Source: Aureibaculum luteum (GTDB taxonomy: Bacteria; Bacteroidota; Bacteroidia; Flavobacteriales; Flavobacteriaceae). From it: a stretch of 64,000 nt of DNA. The position numbers and the translations under genes are program-made. The notes below the pieces were generated by a model that saw only the letters and a program-made list of their open reading frames with translations, made no database searches and was not told the DNA's origin. Location of the stretch: positions 558,001-622,000 of the forward strand of contig NZ_QRGD01000002.1 of the NCBI RefSeq assembly GCF_003449015.1, read 5' to 3'. Below are positions 52,678 to 61,318 of the stretch, one piece after another. Every line of letters begins with the position of its first letter. Position 1 is the first letter of the stretch.

Positions 52678-55188
52678 ATGTCATTTAAAGAAAAGTTAAC
52701 AGTGCTATCGTTACTATTTGTTATACAATTGTCATTTGGACAAATTAAAGGTGAAATTGTAGATGCATCTGATAATTCTCCATTAGAATTTGCAACCGTA
52801 GCACTTTTTAATTCTGAAGATGGAACTGCTATAAATGGTGTAATTACGGAAGCTGATGGTGCTTTTTCATTTGCAAATATAAAAACAGGAACCTATTCTA
52901 TTGAAGCTTCATTTTTAGGCTATACCACACGTAAAATTAAAAGCATTGTGGTTTCTAAAAAAGGAGTATTGGTAGATTTAGCTTCTGTCAAATTAACCAT
53001 GGGAAATGAATTGAATGAAGTAATTGTTAAAGGTGAAAAAGCTACCGTGGTTCATAAAATTGACCGACAAGTATTTGATACTAAAAAATATCAAAGTAGT
53101 GAAGGTGGTAATGCTGTTGATATTATAAAAAATTTACCCTCTGTTAGTGTAGATGGTCAAGGAGCTATTAGTGTTAGAGGAAGCCAAGGATTTGCTGTTC
53201 TAGTTAATGGTAAGCCTACGCAAGGTGATGCAAGTGCTATATTAGCACAATTACCAGCAAATGCCTTACAAAGTGTTGAATTGATTACTGCTCCTTCCGC
53301 AAAGTATGATCCTGAAGGAAAAGGTGGTATTTTAAATATTATTACCAAAAAAGGTGCTACTGATGGTGTTTATGCTCAAGTTAATGTACGTGGCGGATTC
53401 CCTTCTATAGAATCTTATGATGCAAAAGTTGATGCCCAACGTTATGGCATAGATGCTACTGTCAATAAAAGAAATGACCATTGGAATCTTTCTTTTGGAG
53501 CCAGCTATCAACGTAACGATAAATCGGGTAGGCGAGAAGGCGATATGTTCATTATTAACGATGCAGAAAATAAAACTACTTTTCTGCCTTCGGATGGAGA
53601 GCGTAGCTTTGATGAAATTACTTATAATGGTCGCTTTAATGTTGATTTTACACCTAATGATGCTGACACCTATTCTCTAGGTTTATTTGCAGGAAAACAC
53701 ACGAAAGATAGATTAGCTGATATTGTTTATTACGATAATCATGCTGTTTCACCTATAGGAAGTGAAAACAGAATCTATACATTGCAATATTATAATCACA
53801 ATTTAAGAATTAGAAAAGGAGACTTTGCCTTAGGTAGTTTTGACTATACTCATATATTTAAAAACGAATCTAAAATAGCTACGTCTATATTATATGAATA
53901 CACTTTTTTAGGCGGTCCAACGGTTAATGACAATTTAGGATACCCTGACAACAATATTATTTATCAACAAGAGTATAATACCAATGACAATCCACTCTAC
54001 GGTACGCGTATTAATTTAGATTACCAATGGAAACCGTTTGTTTTTGGAATTATAGAAACAGGATATCAATTTCGTAATTTAGATCACTCTGGAGAGTTTG
54101 TATACGAAGGGAACGGAAATTTGGTGTCTGAATTTTCTTCAGATATTAAAATGAAAAGAACCATTCATTCTGGTTATGTACAATTAACAGGAGCAAAAAG
54201 TAAATGGGATTATGCTGCGGGTGTACGCTTAGAATCAATGAATAGGACCTATGAAGAATCATTGAAAAGTGAAATTACGCCAAACCGTTACAATTACGAT
54301 TTCTTTAAAATATTTCCGTCGACATCTGTTCAATATAAAGTAAATGACAAAACCAATGTTAAGGCGGCATATAGCAAAAGGTTAGAACGCACTACAACTT
54401 TTAAAATGAACAGTTTTGCAGAACGTGAACATTCAGAGGTTTTTGAACAAGGTGATAACACATTATTACCAGAATTTATTGACTTGGTAGAGTTGGGTAT
54501 CACAAAAAATATGGGGAAAGGTAATTCCGTATATGCCACAGCCTATTATAGGCATGTAGATAATGTTATCAATCGTGTCAACACCTTGGCTTATGAACCG
54601 AATGGTGCTGTAATTGATAGTATTATTAACAGAGTATACTCTAATGTAGGTAAGAGTAATGCCATAGGATTAGAAATTGGAGCAACCATAAAGCCCACTA
54701 AGAATTGGACAAATTTTGTAGGTTTTAACATCTACAATTATGCAATAGCTGGAGCTTTAAGTTTTAAACATAGAGATGGAATCGAGCGAACCTATGCCAT
54801 TGATTCTGAATCAACTATTTATTCGGTCAATCTAAATTCTACCTATTCTTTTTGGCAAAATGCATCGGTTCAGTTCTCTTTTAATTATTTATCGGATAGA
54901 AATACAGCAATGGGTGAAGATTCTAGATTTTATGCTCCAAACTTAGCCCTTAAAAAATCATTTTTAGATAATAAGTTAACAGCAACGTTACAATGGCAAA
55001 ACATAGATATGGGCTTATTAAACACCAATGAACAACGTATTACAACGTCAAGACCAGGTCAATTTTATACAACCACCAATTATGTTTATGAAGTAGATAT
55101 GGTATCGTTAAACCTATCGTATACATTTAATGCAGCTAAGAACAAAGCTAAATTTATTGATAGTGAATTTGGTAAACGTGAATTTTAA
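52678..55188 (+). CDS. TonB-dependent-receptor-like outer membrane beta-barrel protein
   Basis: An 836-residue outer-membrane protein: signal (1-21, LSFG), a carboxypeptidase-regulatory-like domain (about 23-105; GEIVDASDNSPLEFATVALFN, cited as IVDASDNSPLEFATV, and GTYSIEASFLGYTTRKIKSI), a plug domain (about 110-215; AVDIIKNLPSVSVDGQGAISVRG, cited as DIIKNLPSVSVDGQG, then GGILNIITKKG) and a large OMP_b-brl_3-type barrel. The C-terminus ends with a Phe after RE (GKREF). This group of receptors often lacks a TonB box; the ligand is unknown. Confidence 0.88.
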   Translation: MSFKEKLTVLSLLFVIQLSFGQIKGEIVDASDNSPLEFATVALFNSEDGTAINGVITEADGAFSFANIKTGTYSIEASFLGYTTRKIKSIVVSKKGVLVDLASVKLTMGNELNEVIVKGEKATVVHKIDRQVFDTKKYQSSEGGNAVDIIKNLPSVSVDGQGAISVRGSQGFAVLVNGKPTQGDASAILAQLPANALQSVELITAPSAKYDPEGKGGILNIITKKGATDGVYAQVNVRGGFPSIESYDAKVDAQRYGIDATVNKRNDHWNLSFGASYQRNDKSGRREGDMFIINDAENKTTFLPSDGERSFDEITYNGRFNVDFTPNDADTYSLGLFAGKHTKDRLADIVYYDNHAVSPIGSENRIYTLQYYNHNLRIRKGDFALGSFDYTHIFKNESKIATSILYEYTFLGGPTVNDNLGYPDNNIIYQQEYNTNDNPLYGTRINLDYQWKPFVFGIIETGYQFRNLDHSGEFVYEGNGNLVSEFSSDIKMKRTIHSGYVQLTGAKSKWDYAAGVRLESMNRTYEESLKSEITPNRYNYDFFKIFPSTSVQYKVNDKTNVKAAYSKRLERTTTFKMNSFAEREHSEVFEQGDNTLLPEFIDLVELGITKNMGKGNSVYATAYYRHVDNVINRVNTLAYEPNGAVIDSIINRVYSNVGKSNAIGLEIGATIKPTKNWTNFVGFNIYNYAIAGALSFKHRDGIERTYAIDSESTIYSVNLNSTYSFWQNASVQFSFNYLSDRNTAMGEDSRFYAPNLALKKSFLDNKLTATLQWQNIDMGLLNTNEQRITTSRPGQFYTTTNYVYEVDMVSLNLSYTFNAAKNKAKFIDSEFGKREF

Positions 55189-55388
55189 AACTTAATTTCC
55201 ACCTGTTTAGAAACATAAGAAGTAATTTAAAAATAATAAAATTGATATAATATACCAGTATGCTTGGTGGTAAATAAAGTCCAATCATTCATCTACTATT
55301 TATGTACTTTTTAGAGTGTTTTAGTAGTCTATCATTCTGATTTTACTCCTAAAATAAATTCAAAAAACATAACAAATGTAAATATTCA

Positions 55389-55396
55389 TATCTTTG
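55389..55396 (+). promoter_or_regulatory. -7 element TATCTTTG
   Basis: Exact TAnnTTTG match, 22 nt before the M13 peptidase ATG; -33 element not evident. Confidence 0.45.
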
Positions 55397-55418
55397 AGAA
55401 AACTAAACCTCATAATTT

Positions 55419-57440
55419 ATGAAAAACATTTACTATTTATCATTGTGTTTACTGATCTTGTTTTCATGTAAAAATGAAAGTAATACGCTAAATGATCCTG
55501 AAATTAAACCTGTTGTTTTTAATGGGATTGATAGTACTATTAAACCTGGTGACGATTTCTTTAACCATGTAAATAAAACTTGGTTTAAAAATGCAGTAAT
55601 TGCTGATGACCAGATAGGCGTAGGGTCATATCGATTTTTAAATATTCCACAGCAAGAACTACTTAAAAACATTTTAGAAGAAGTTTCTCAAAAAGAACAT
55701 TCAAAAGGAAGTGTTGAACAATTGGTAGGTGACTTTTTTACCTCGGGTATGGATACCGTTAGTATTAACGAACGTGGTAGTAAACCTATTCAACCTATAT
55801 TAGATAGAATTAATGCGATTACTGATGTTTCCTCGATAACAGAATTCGCAGCTACACAAATAAAGTCCGGAGATTATTCAATGTTTAGCCCTTACATTTC
55901 TCCAGATCAAAAAAACAGTACACTAAATATTTTACACTTCTCGCAAACGGGATTAGGATTACCAGATCGTGATTACTATTTTAAGGACGATCCATCAGTA
56001 AAAAGTATTCAAGAAGCGTATAAAACCTATTTAACGACCTTATTTGAATTGGTAGGAGAATCAGATGCTAAAGCTAAAGCTGACATTGTTTACAGCATTG
56101 AAAAGCAAATGGCAACATCTCATAAAACACGTATCGAACGCAGAGTTGTTAAAGAAAATTACCACAAGCTTGCTGTCGCTGATTTGAACACAAAACATCC
56201 TAATATTGGTTGGTCTGCTTTATTGAAAAACTTAGGTACAGCAGTAGATTCAGTAGATGTACGACAAACTGCTTATTATGATGCTTTAGATACGATGCTA
56301 ACTTCTGTTCCTTTAGAAAATTGGAAACTGTATCTAAAAGCAAATTCCATTGGAAGTCATGATAATATATTAAGTAAACCTTTTCAAGATGCTTCTTTTG
56401 AATATTCTAAAGTTATTTCTGGTCAATCAGTACAACAACCACGAACAAAACTAATGGTGCGACGTGTAGATCAGCAAATAGGTTTTGCCTTAGGTCAATT
56501 ATATGTAAAGCGTTATTTTAATGAAGATGCGAAAAAGCGAGCTTTAGATTTGGTAAATAATTTTCAAACAACATTAGAAAAGCGAATTGACAAGTTGGAT
56601 TGGATGAGTGATAGTACCAAGGTAAAAGCAAAAGAGAAACTCTTTGCCATTAGCAAAAAAATTGGCTATCCAGATGTATGGAGAACCTATGATGCTAACA
56701 TTGACAGGACACAATTCTTTGAAAACGTAGTTGCCTTAAATAAAGATGATTATCAATACCAACTAAAACAATTAAATAAAGCTCCAAATAGAGATGAATG
56801 GCATACCACACCCTCTACAGTAACGGCCTATTACAATCCCTCATTAAACGAAATTGTGTTTCCAGCAGGTATTTTACAAGCCCCATATTTTGATTTATAT
56901 GCTGATGATGCAGTAAATTACGGTGGTATTGGTATGGTTATCGGTCACGAGTTTACACATGCCTTTGACGATCAAGGAGCACAATATGATAAAGATGGAA
57001 ATGTAACCGATTGGTGGACGGAAAGTGATTACACCAAGTTCAAAGCTAAAACACAACAAATTATTGATCAATACAGTGCCTTTACGGTATTAGATAGTGT
57101 TCATTTAAAAGGTGGATTAACAGTTGGTGAAAACACTGCAGATAATGGTGGAATCTCTATTGCCTTTGATGCCTTTAAAATGACAGGTCAAGGAAAAGAC
57201 ACAATTAAGATTGGTGGCTATACACCCAACCAACGTTTCTTTTTATCAGTGGCAAACATATGGCGTGTAAAAACACGTGATGCCTATTTACGTAATTATG
57301 TAGCAACAGATCCGCATTCACCACCAATTTGGCGTGTAAATGGTCCGTTAATGAACTTTACACCTTTTTATGAGGCTTTTAACGTTCAATCTGGTGAAGC
57401 CAATTACAAAACGGAAGAGGAGCGTATAAAAATTTGGTAA
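55419..57440 (+). CDS. M13 family zinc endopeptidase lipoprotein (PepO/neprilysin-like)
   Basis: A 673-residue lipoprotein (LILFSC, Cys17). N-terminal M13 domain starts at DSTIKPGDDFFNHVNKTW; the catalytic domain has the zinc site H510-E511-F-T-H514 (VIGHEFTHAFDDQG), third ligand E571 in GENTADNGG with D575, and PNQRFFLSVANIWR plus DPHSPPIWRVNGPLMNF (substrate-binding R). NPSLNEIVFPAGILQAP (from YYNPSLNEIVFPAG) is the family motif. It degrades oligopeptides outside the inner membrane. A bidirectional terminator separates it from the convergent transporter gene. Confidence 0.94.
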   Translation: MKNIYYLSLCLLILFSCKNESNTLNDPEIKPVVFNGIDSTIKPGDDFFNHVNKTWFKNAVIADDQIGVGSYRFLNIPQQELLKNILEEVSQKEHSKGSVEQLVGDFFTSGMDTVSINERGSKPIQPILDRINAITDVSSITEFAATQIKSGDYSMFSPYISPDQKNSTLNILHFSQTGLGLPDRDYYFKDDPSVKSIQEAYKTYLTTLFELVGESDAKAKADIVYSIEKQMATSHKTRIERRVVKENYHKLAVADLNTKHPNIGWSALLKNLGTAVDSVDVRQTAYYDALDTMLTSVPLENWKLYLKANSIGSHDNILSKPFQDASFEYSKVISGQSVQQPRTKLMVRRVDQQIGFALGQLYVKRYFNEDAKKRALDLVNNFQTTLEKRIDKLDWMSDSTKVKAKEKLFAISKKIGYPDVWRTYDANIDRTQFFENVVALNKDDYQYQLKQLNKAPNRDEWHTTPSTVTAYYNPSLNEIVFPAGILQAPYFDLYADDAVNYGGIGMVIGHEFTHAFDDQGAQYDKDGNVTDWWTESDYTKFKAKTQQIIDQYSAFTVLDSVHLKGGLTVGENTADNGGISIAFDAFKMTGQGKDTIKIGGYTPNQRFFLSVANIWRVKTRDAYLRNYVATDPHSPPIWRVNGPLMNFTPFYEAFNVQSGEANYKTEEERIKIW

Positions 57441-57470
57441 ACCTATCTATTGAAATCATTTAAAAAAAAT

Positions 57471-57507
57471 AAAAAACCAGAGAATATAACTTCTCTGGTT
57501 TTTTTAT
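57471..57507 (+). terminator. bidirectional terminator
   Basis: AACCAGAGAA (57475-57484) pairs with TTCTCTGGTT (57491-57500), flanked by A run and T run, so it can end both the M13 gene and the convergent transporter gene. Confidence 0.88.
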
Positions 57508-57533
57508 GATCTAATGCTTTACAATAATTAACA

Positions 57534-59720
57534 TCACGATTTAGTATTAATAAAATCGAGATCTAATACATTAAAATTATTAGCTGCTTTTACCAACAAA
57601 GCTGAACCAATAGTTTCAAATAACTGATTAGCACTTACAATATAAGACGCCTGTTGTTCTATTTTATAATTTGGTATACCAATAATAGTTAAGTTTGTTT
57701 TTGCAGAATAGTTTTTTATAATCTCAAAAAATGGAATTTGTTCTTTTACATTTTCTATTATTTTTATTTCAACAATAACTCTTAAGTCATCAACTAGTTT
57801 AGCTATTTTGTTGTGAATGATTATAGGATTTATATCCGTATTATTTATGAATAAAACACGTATAGAGGTGTGATCCCATTTTGGAGATGATAAAATGAAA
57901 CGTGCAATATTCAGCATCATTTCAGCATTTTTACTATCCGTTTCTCTCCACCATAAATCTACCGTTTTATAATTGCCAAACTTTTTCTTAATATCAAAAT
58001 CTAAGTACAACAAATTATAATCAAGGTGCAATAGGTTTTCTGTCATTGTTTCATACTCGACAGAATCTTCAAGACCTTTAGGCCATCCCATCATAATGGT
58101 ATTTGGCTCAACCCCTGAAAATCCAAAAGTCATGGCTATATTTGTAATACCACTATATAAGTTCTCAATTTTAATCCGTCTCGCAAAAATTCCTAAATTT
58201 TTATAGATTCCGTCCCTTACGGTTTGTTCTGATCTTTTTAAGGGTATTTTATTCTTATTGTCAATAATAAGGTCAAAATTGGTGACAATACCTGTACGAC
58301 CCGAAACAGCTTTACTCAATTCTAATAAATACGATTGATGATCACTTTCTCTACTAAATAAAATAACATTTGGGTTCCAACTGGCATTTACATTTTGCTT
58401 ATTATCAATTCTCTTTAAACCTTTATTTACTACATTTTCCCAAACACTTTTCCATATATCGGTAGATTTAATTTTCACTTCCTTTCGTTGTAACCAAAAA
58501 TATAAACCTCCAATTACTGCCAATGCTCCCATCATGGCTACCATATCTAGTTTAAACATTACTACAAAACAGGCTACAAATCCAAGTAAGCCAATCCATC
58601 TTTTTACTTTAAAAGAGGGTTGAAAATCAGGATTAGCCCAACTTTCTAAAAAAAACGTAATGTTTATAAACGCATAGGCAGCCAAATAAAACATAGACAC
58701 CACACGTGCAATTACGTCTAATTGACCAATTAATATTCCTGCTTCAGCAATTAAAAACACCAATAATAAAGCATTTACTGGCTCTCTATTTTCGCCTCGT
58801 CCTTTAGCAAATATTCTTGGAGTAACTCTATCTACAGACATGGCTTGTAACATTCTAGGACCACCTAAAATTCCGCCAAGAGCAGAAGATAAGGTAGCTC
58901 CCCAAATTCCCGCTACAACAGCAGGTGCAAAAATTGCTATTTTCATTAAAATATTATAATCCGATTTCAAGACTTCAGAGTCAACAGTATATGCCATAAA
59001 AATGGCGACACTTATATATACTACTAAGCCAACTCCTATGGCCCATAATGTACCATTTGGTATTGATCTTTTAGGGTTTTCTAAGTCGCCACTCATTGCA
59101 ATACCTGCCGTAAATCCAGTAACTGCTGGAAAAAAAATAGCAAATACAATTTCTAAGGATACAGCCCCTTCTGCAGGTAACAAAGAAACTGAATGTGGTG
59201 TAAAATCATGTGTTCCTAAAAATATAGAAACTAAAGAAACTGCGATAGCAGCCAATATAAAAAACTGAGATTTTAATGCTACAGAAGTACTAATTAGAGC
59301 TAGAGCAGTCAATGAAACCAATGCAATGGTTCCGGTAATTCTTAAATCGTTAATACCCATTCCAAAATTGAAATACCCATTAAAACTCTCTGCAAAACCT
59401 ACTAAATATAATGCAATAGAAAATGCGGTACCCACATACAACGCAATACCAATGGCCCCGCCAATGGGAATTCCCATACTACGTGAAAGTACATAATAAA
59501 TACCTCCAGCTCCAATTTTTTTGTCCGTGGCTACAGATGAAATACTCAATCCCGTAGATATAGAGATTACGTGTGCAATAAGTATGATTATAATAGCACC
59601 AAAAAGGCCAGCGTTACCAATAACCCACCCCAAACGCATATATAAAATAACACCTAAAATTGTAAGTAGAGAAGGTGTAAAAACACCTGCAAAAGTTCCG
59701 AATTTTTTAATGTCTGGCAT
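57534..59720 (-). CDS. SLC12-like amino acid/cation-chloride cotransporter family permease
   Basis: A 728-residue protein: twelve hydrophobic helices in residues about 10-430 (TILGVILYMRLGWVIGNAG in TM1, GAGGIYYVLSRSMGIPIGGA, FFPAVTGFTAGIAMSGDL, ATLSSALGGILGGPRMLQA) and a 280-residue C-terminal cytoplasmic domain with nucleotide-fold-like strands (FINNTDINPIIIH, LTIIGIPNYK). This layout is that of the SLC12 cation-chloride cotransporters and their bacterial relatives, larger than ordinary APC amino acid permeases. Substrate (K+, Cl- or amino acids) is not determined. Confidence 0.85.
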   Translation of the reverse strand: MPDIKKFGTFAGVFTPSLLTILGVILYMRLGWVIGNAGLFGAIIIILIAHVISISTGLSISSVATDKKIGAGGIYYVLSRSMGIPIGGAIGIALYVGTAFSIALYLVGFAESFNGYFNFGMGINDLRITGTIALVSLTALALISTSVALKSQFFILAAIAVSLVSIFLGTHDFTPHSVSLLPAEGAVSLEIVFAIFFPAVTGFTAGIAMSGDLENPKRSIPNGTLWAIGVGLVVYISVAIFMAYTVDSEVLKSDYNILMKIAIFAPAVVAGIWGATLSSALGGILGGPRMLQAMSVDRVTPRIFAKGRGENREPVNALLLVFLIAEAGILIGQLDVIARVVSMFYLAAYAFINITFFLESWANPDFQPSFKVKRWIGLLGFVACFVVMFKLDMVAMMGALAVIGGLYFWLQRKEVKIKSTDIWKSVWENVVNKGLKRIDNKQNVNASWNPNVILFSRESDHQSYLLELSKAVSGRTGIVTNFDLIIDNKNKIPLKRSEQTVRDGIYKNLGIFARRIKIENLYSGITNIAMTFGFSGVEPNTIMMGWPKGLEDSVEYETMTENLLHLDYNLLYLDFDIKKKFGNYKTVDLWWRETDSKNAEMMLNIARFILSSPKWDHTSIRVLFINNTDINPIIIHNKIAKLVDDLRVIVEIKIIENVKEQIPFFEIIKNYSAKTNLTIIGIPNYKIEQQASYIVSANQLFETIGSALLVKAANNFNVLDLDFINTKS

Positions 59721-59771
59721 GCTTTATAAATACAATTACAATCAATTAATTAGTACAAGAAAGTCTATAGC

Positions 59772-59779
59772 CAAATTTA
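59772..59779 (-). promoter_or_regulatory. -7 element TAAATTTG
   Basis: Minus-strand TAAATTTG fits TAnnTTTG, about 52 nt upstream of the SLC12-like start. A 19-bp dyad ATAAACTAA-A-TTAGTTTAT lies further upstream (59826-59844). Confidence 0.4.
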
Positions 59780-59856
59780 TAAAAAATAAAGCGGGGTTGC
59801 ATCATGCATTATAACTTCATTTGGTATAAACTAAATTAGTTTATGTAATAATACAT

Positions 59857-60570
59857 CTATTCCACCACTTTTACCAAAACGTCCCAAACAGTATTCGCCA
59901 CAATCTTATGTCCTTCAACCGTAGGATGAATACCATCTGCTTGATTTAATTCAACCACACCACCTACATCTTTTAAGATAAAAGGTATAAAGGGTAGCTT
60001 GTTTTCGGATGCTAAATCAGAAAAAACGGTTCGGAACTCAGAAGTATATTCCGGGCCCATATTAGGTGGGAGTTCCATGCCTGCTAAAATAATAGTAGCC
60101 TCTGGCAATTTTTCTTTTACGGTATCTATAATCGACTGGAGATTAGCTTTAGTTTCTTTTAAAGGAATACCTCGTAAGCCATCGTTAGCTCCTAATTCTA
60201 ATACAAACACATCAACCTTTTGTTTCAATACCCATCCAATACGGCTTTTACCTCCCGCACTGGTCTCTCCACTCACACCAGAATTTATAACAGTATAGTC
60301 GAGCCCTAAGGAATCTATGGTAGATTGAATCAGTGCAGGATACGCATCATTTATATCATCAAGACCATAACCTGCAGTTAGACTATCGCCAAAGAATAGA
60401 ATTTTCTTAGAATCTGTTTTATCCGTAACTACACCTTCGGTTGTTTTTACTTCCTCAGTGTTTTCTTTTTTAGCAACATCACCACGACAAGAGATCAATA
60501 CAGTAGCTATCATAAAATAACAAAACTTTAAGAAAATTGGATTGAAGGAGTCATATATTTTTGTAATCAT
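59857..60570 (-). CDS. GDSL-type esterase (TesA-like arylesterase)
   Basis: A 237-residue lipoprotein taking Met at 60570 as start (MITKIYDSFNP... with lipobox VLISC, Cys28). A longer frame from 60735 would run through the divergent ABC gene and is rejected. The SGNH hydrolase blocks are clear: FFGDSLTAGYGL (catalytic Ser), SGVSGETSAGG, ELGANDGLRG and DGIHPTVEGH (Asp/His pair). It hydrolyses acyl or aryl esters in the periplasm. It is divergent from an ABC ATPase-permease pair, the same layout as tesA-ybbA-ybbP in enterobacteria. Confidence 0.9.
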   Translation of the reverse strand: MITKIYDSFNPIFLKFCYFMIATVLISCRGDVAKKENTEEVKTTEGVVTDKTDSKKILFFGDSLTAGYGLDDINDAYPALIQSTIDSLGLDYTVINSGVSGETSAGGKSRIGWVLKQKVDVFVLELGANDGLRGIPLKETKANLQSIIDTVKEKLPEATIILAGMELPPNMGPEYTSEFRTVFSDLASENKLPFIPFILKDVGGVVELNQADGIHPTVEGHKIVANTVWDVLVKVVE

Positions 60571-60628
60571 TTGCTTATTTTGCGACTTATCCCTGAACAG
60601 GTTCATATAAAAGAATTTTATTAAAAGT

Positions 60629-61318
60629 ATGTCAAAGATATTAAAGATTAACGAGCTTGAGAAAACATATTCAAGTGGTTCAAAAAAAATAACAGTTTTA
60701 CAAAATATCTCATTTGAAATTGAAAAAGGAGACACCTTCTCTATTGTAGGACCCTCTGGTAGTGGAAAAACAACACTTCTCGGTCTCTGTGCTGGTTTAG
60801 ACGAACCAGGTTCAGGTAGTGTGGAACTGTGTGGGCAAAATTTAAATGACTTAAATGAAGATGAACGTGCTCAGTTAAGAAATAAAGAAGTGGGCTTTAT
60901 TTTTCAAAACTTTCAATTACTCCCCACATTAACAGCTATTGAAAATGTAATTGTTCCGTTAGAGTTGCAAGGAGCTAAGAATGCAAAAAAAATAGGCATG
61001 GAGTTACTTGAAAAAGTAGGGCTTTCTGACCGTTACGATCACTACCCATCACAATTGTCAGGTGGAGAGCAACAACGTGTAGCCTTAGCTAGAGCATTTT
61101 CAACAACACCATCCATTTTATTTGCTGATGAACCAACGGGTAATCTCGACGAAGAAACAGGAGAAAAGGTAATACAATTACTTTTTGAATTGAATAAGGA
61201 AGCTGGAACCACACTGGTAATTATTACACACGATTTAGAATTGGCCAATAGAACCCAGCAAATTTTAAGATTAAAAGGAGGAAAGATTATTGCTAACGAA
61301 AGAACAACCACCGTTTAA
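60629..61318 (+). CDS. ABC exporter ATPase (YbbA/LolD-like)
   Basis: A 229-residue ATPase: Walker A GPSGSGKTT, Q-loop IFQNFQLL, signature LSGGEQQR, Walker B ILFADEPT, H-loop ITHDLE. Divergent from the GDSL esterase and overlapping the next gene by one base (TAATG), so translationally coupled to the permease. Confidence 0.93.
   Translation: MSKILKINELEKTYSSGSKKITVLQNISFEIEKGDTFSIVGPSGSGKTTLLGLCAGLDEPGSGSVELCGQNLNDLNEDERAQLRNKEVGFIFQNFQLLPTLTAIENVIVPLELQGAKNAKKIGMELLEKVGLSDRYDHYPSQLSGGEQQRVALARAFSTTPSILFADEPTGNLDEETGEKVIQLLFELNKEAGTTLVIITHDLELANRTQQILRLKGGKIIANERTTTV

Noticed and set aside
60571-60735. 55-codon N-terminal extension of the GDSL esterase frame
   Set aside because: It would overlap the divergent ABC ATPase gene by 107 nt and places the lipoprotein signal internally; Met at 60570 gives a normal lipobox.
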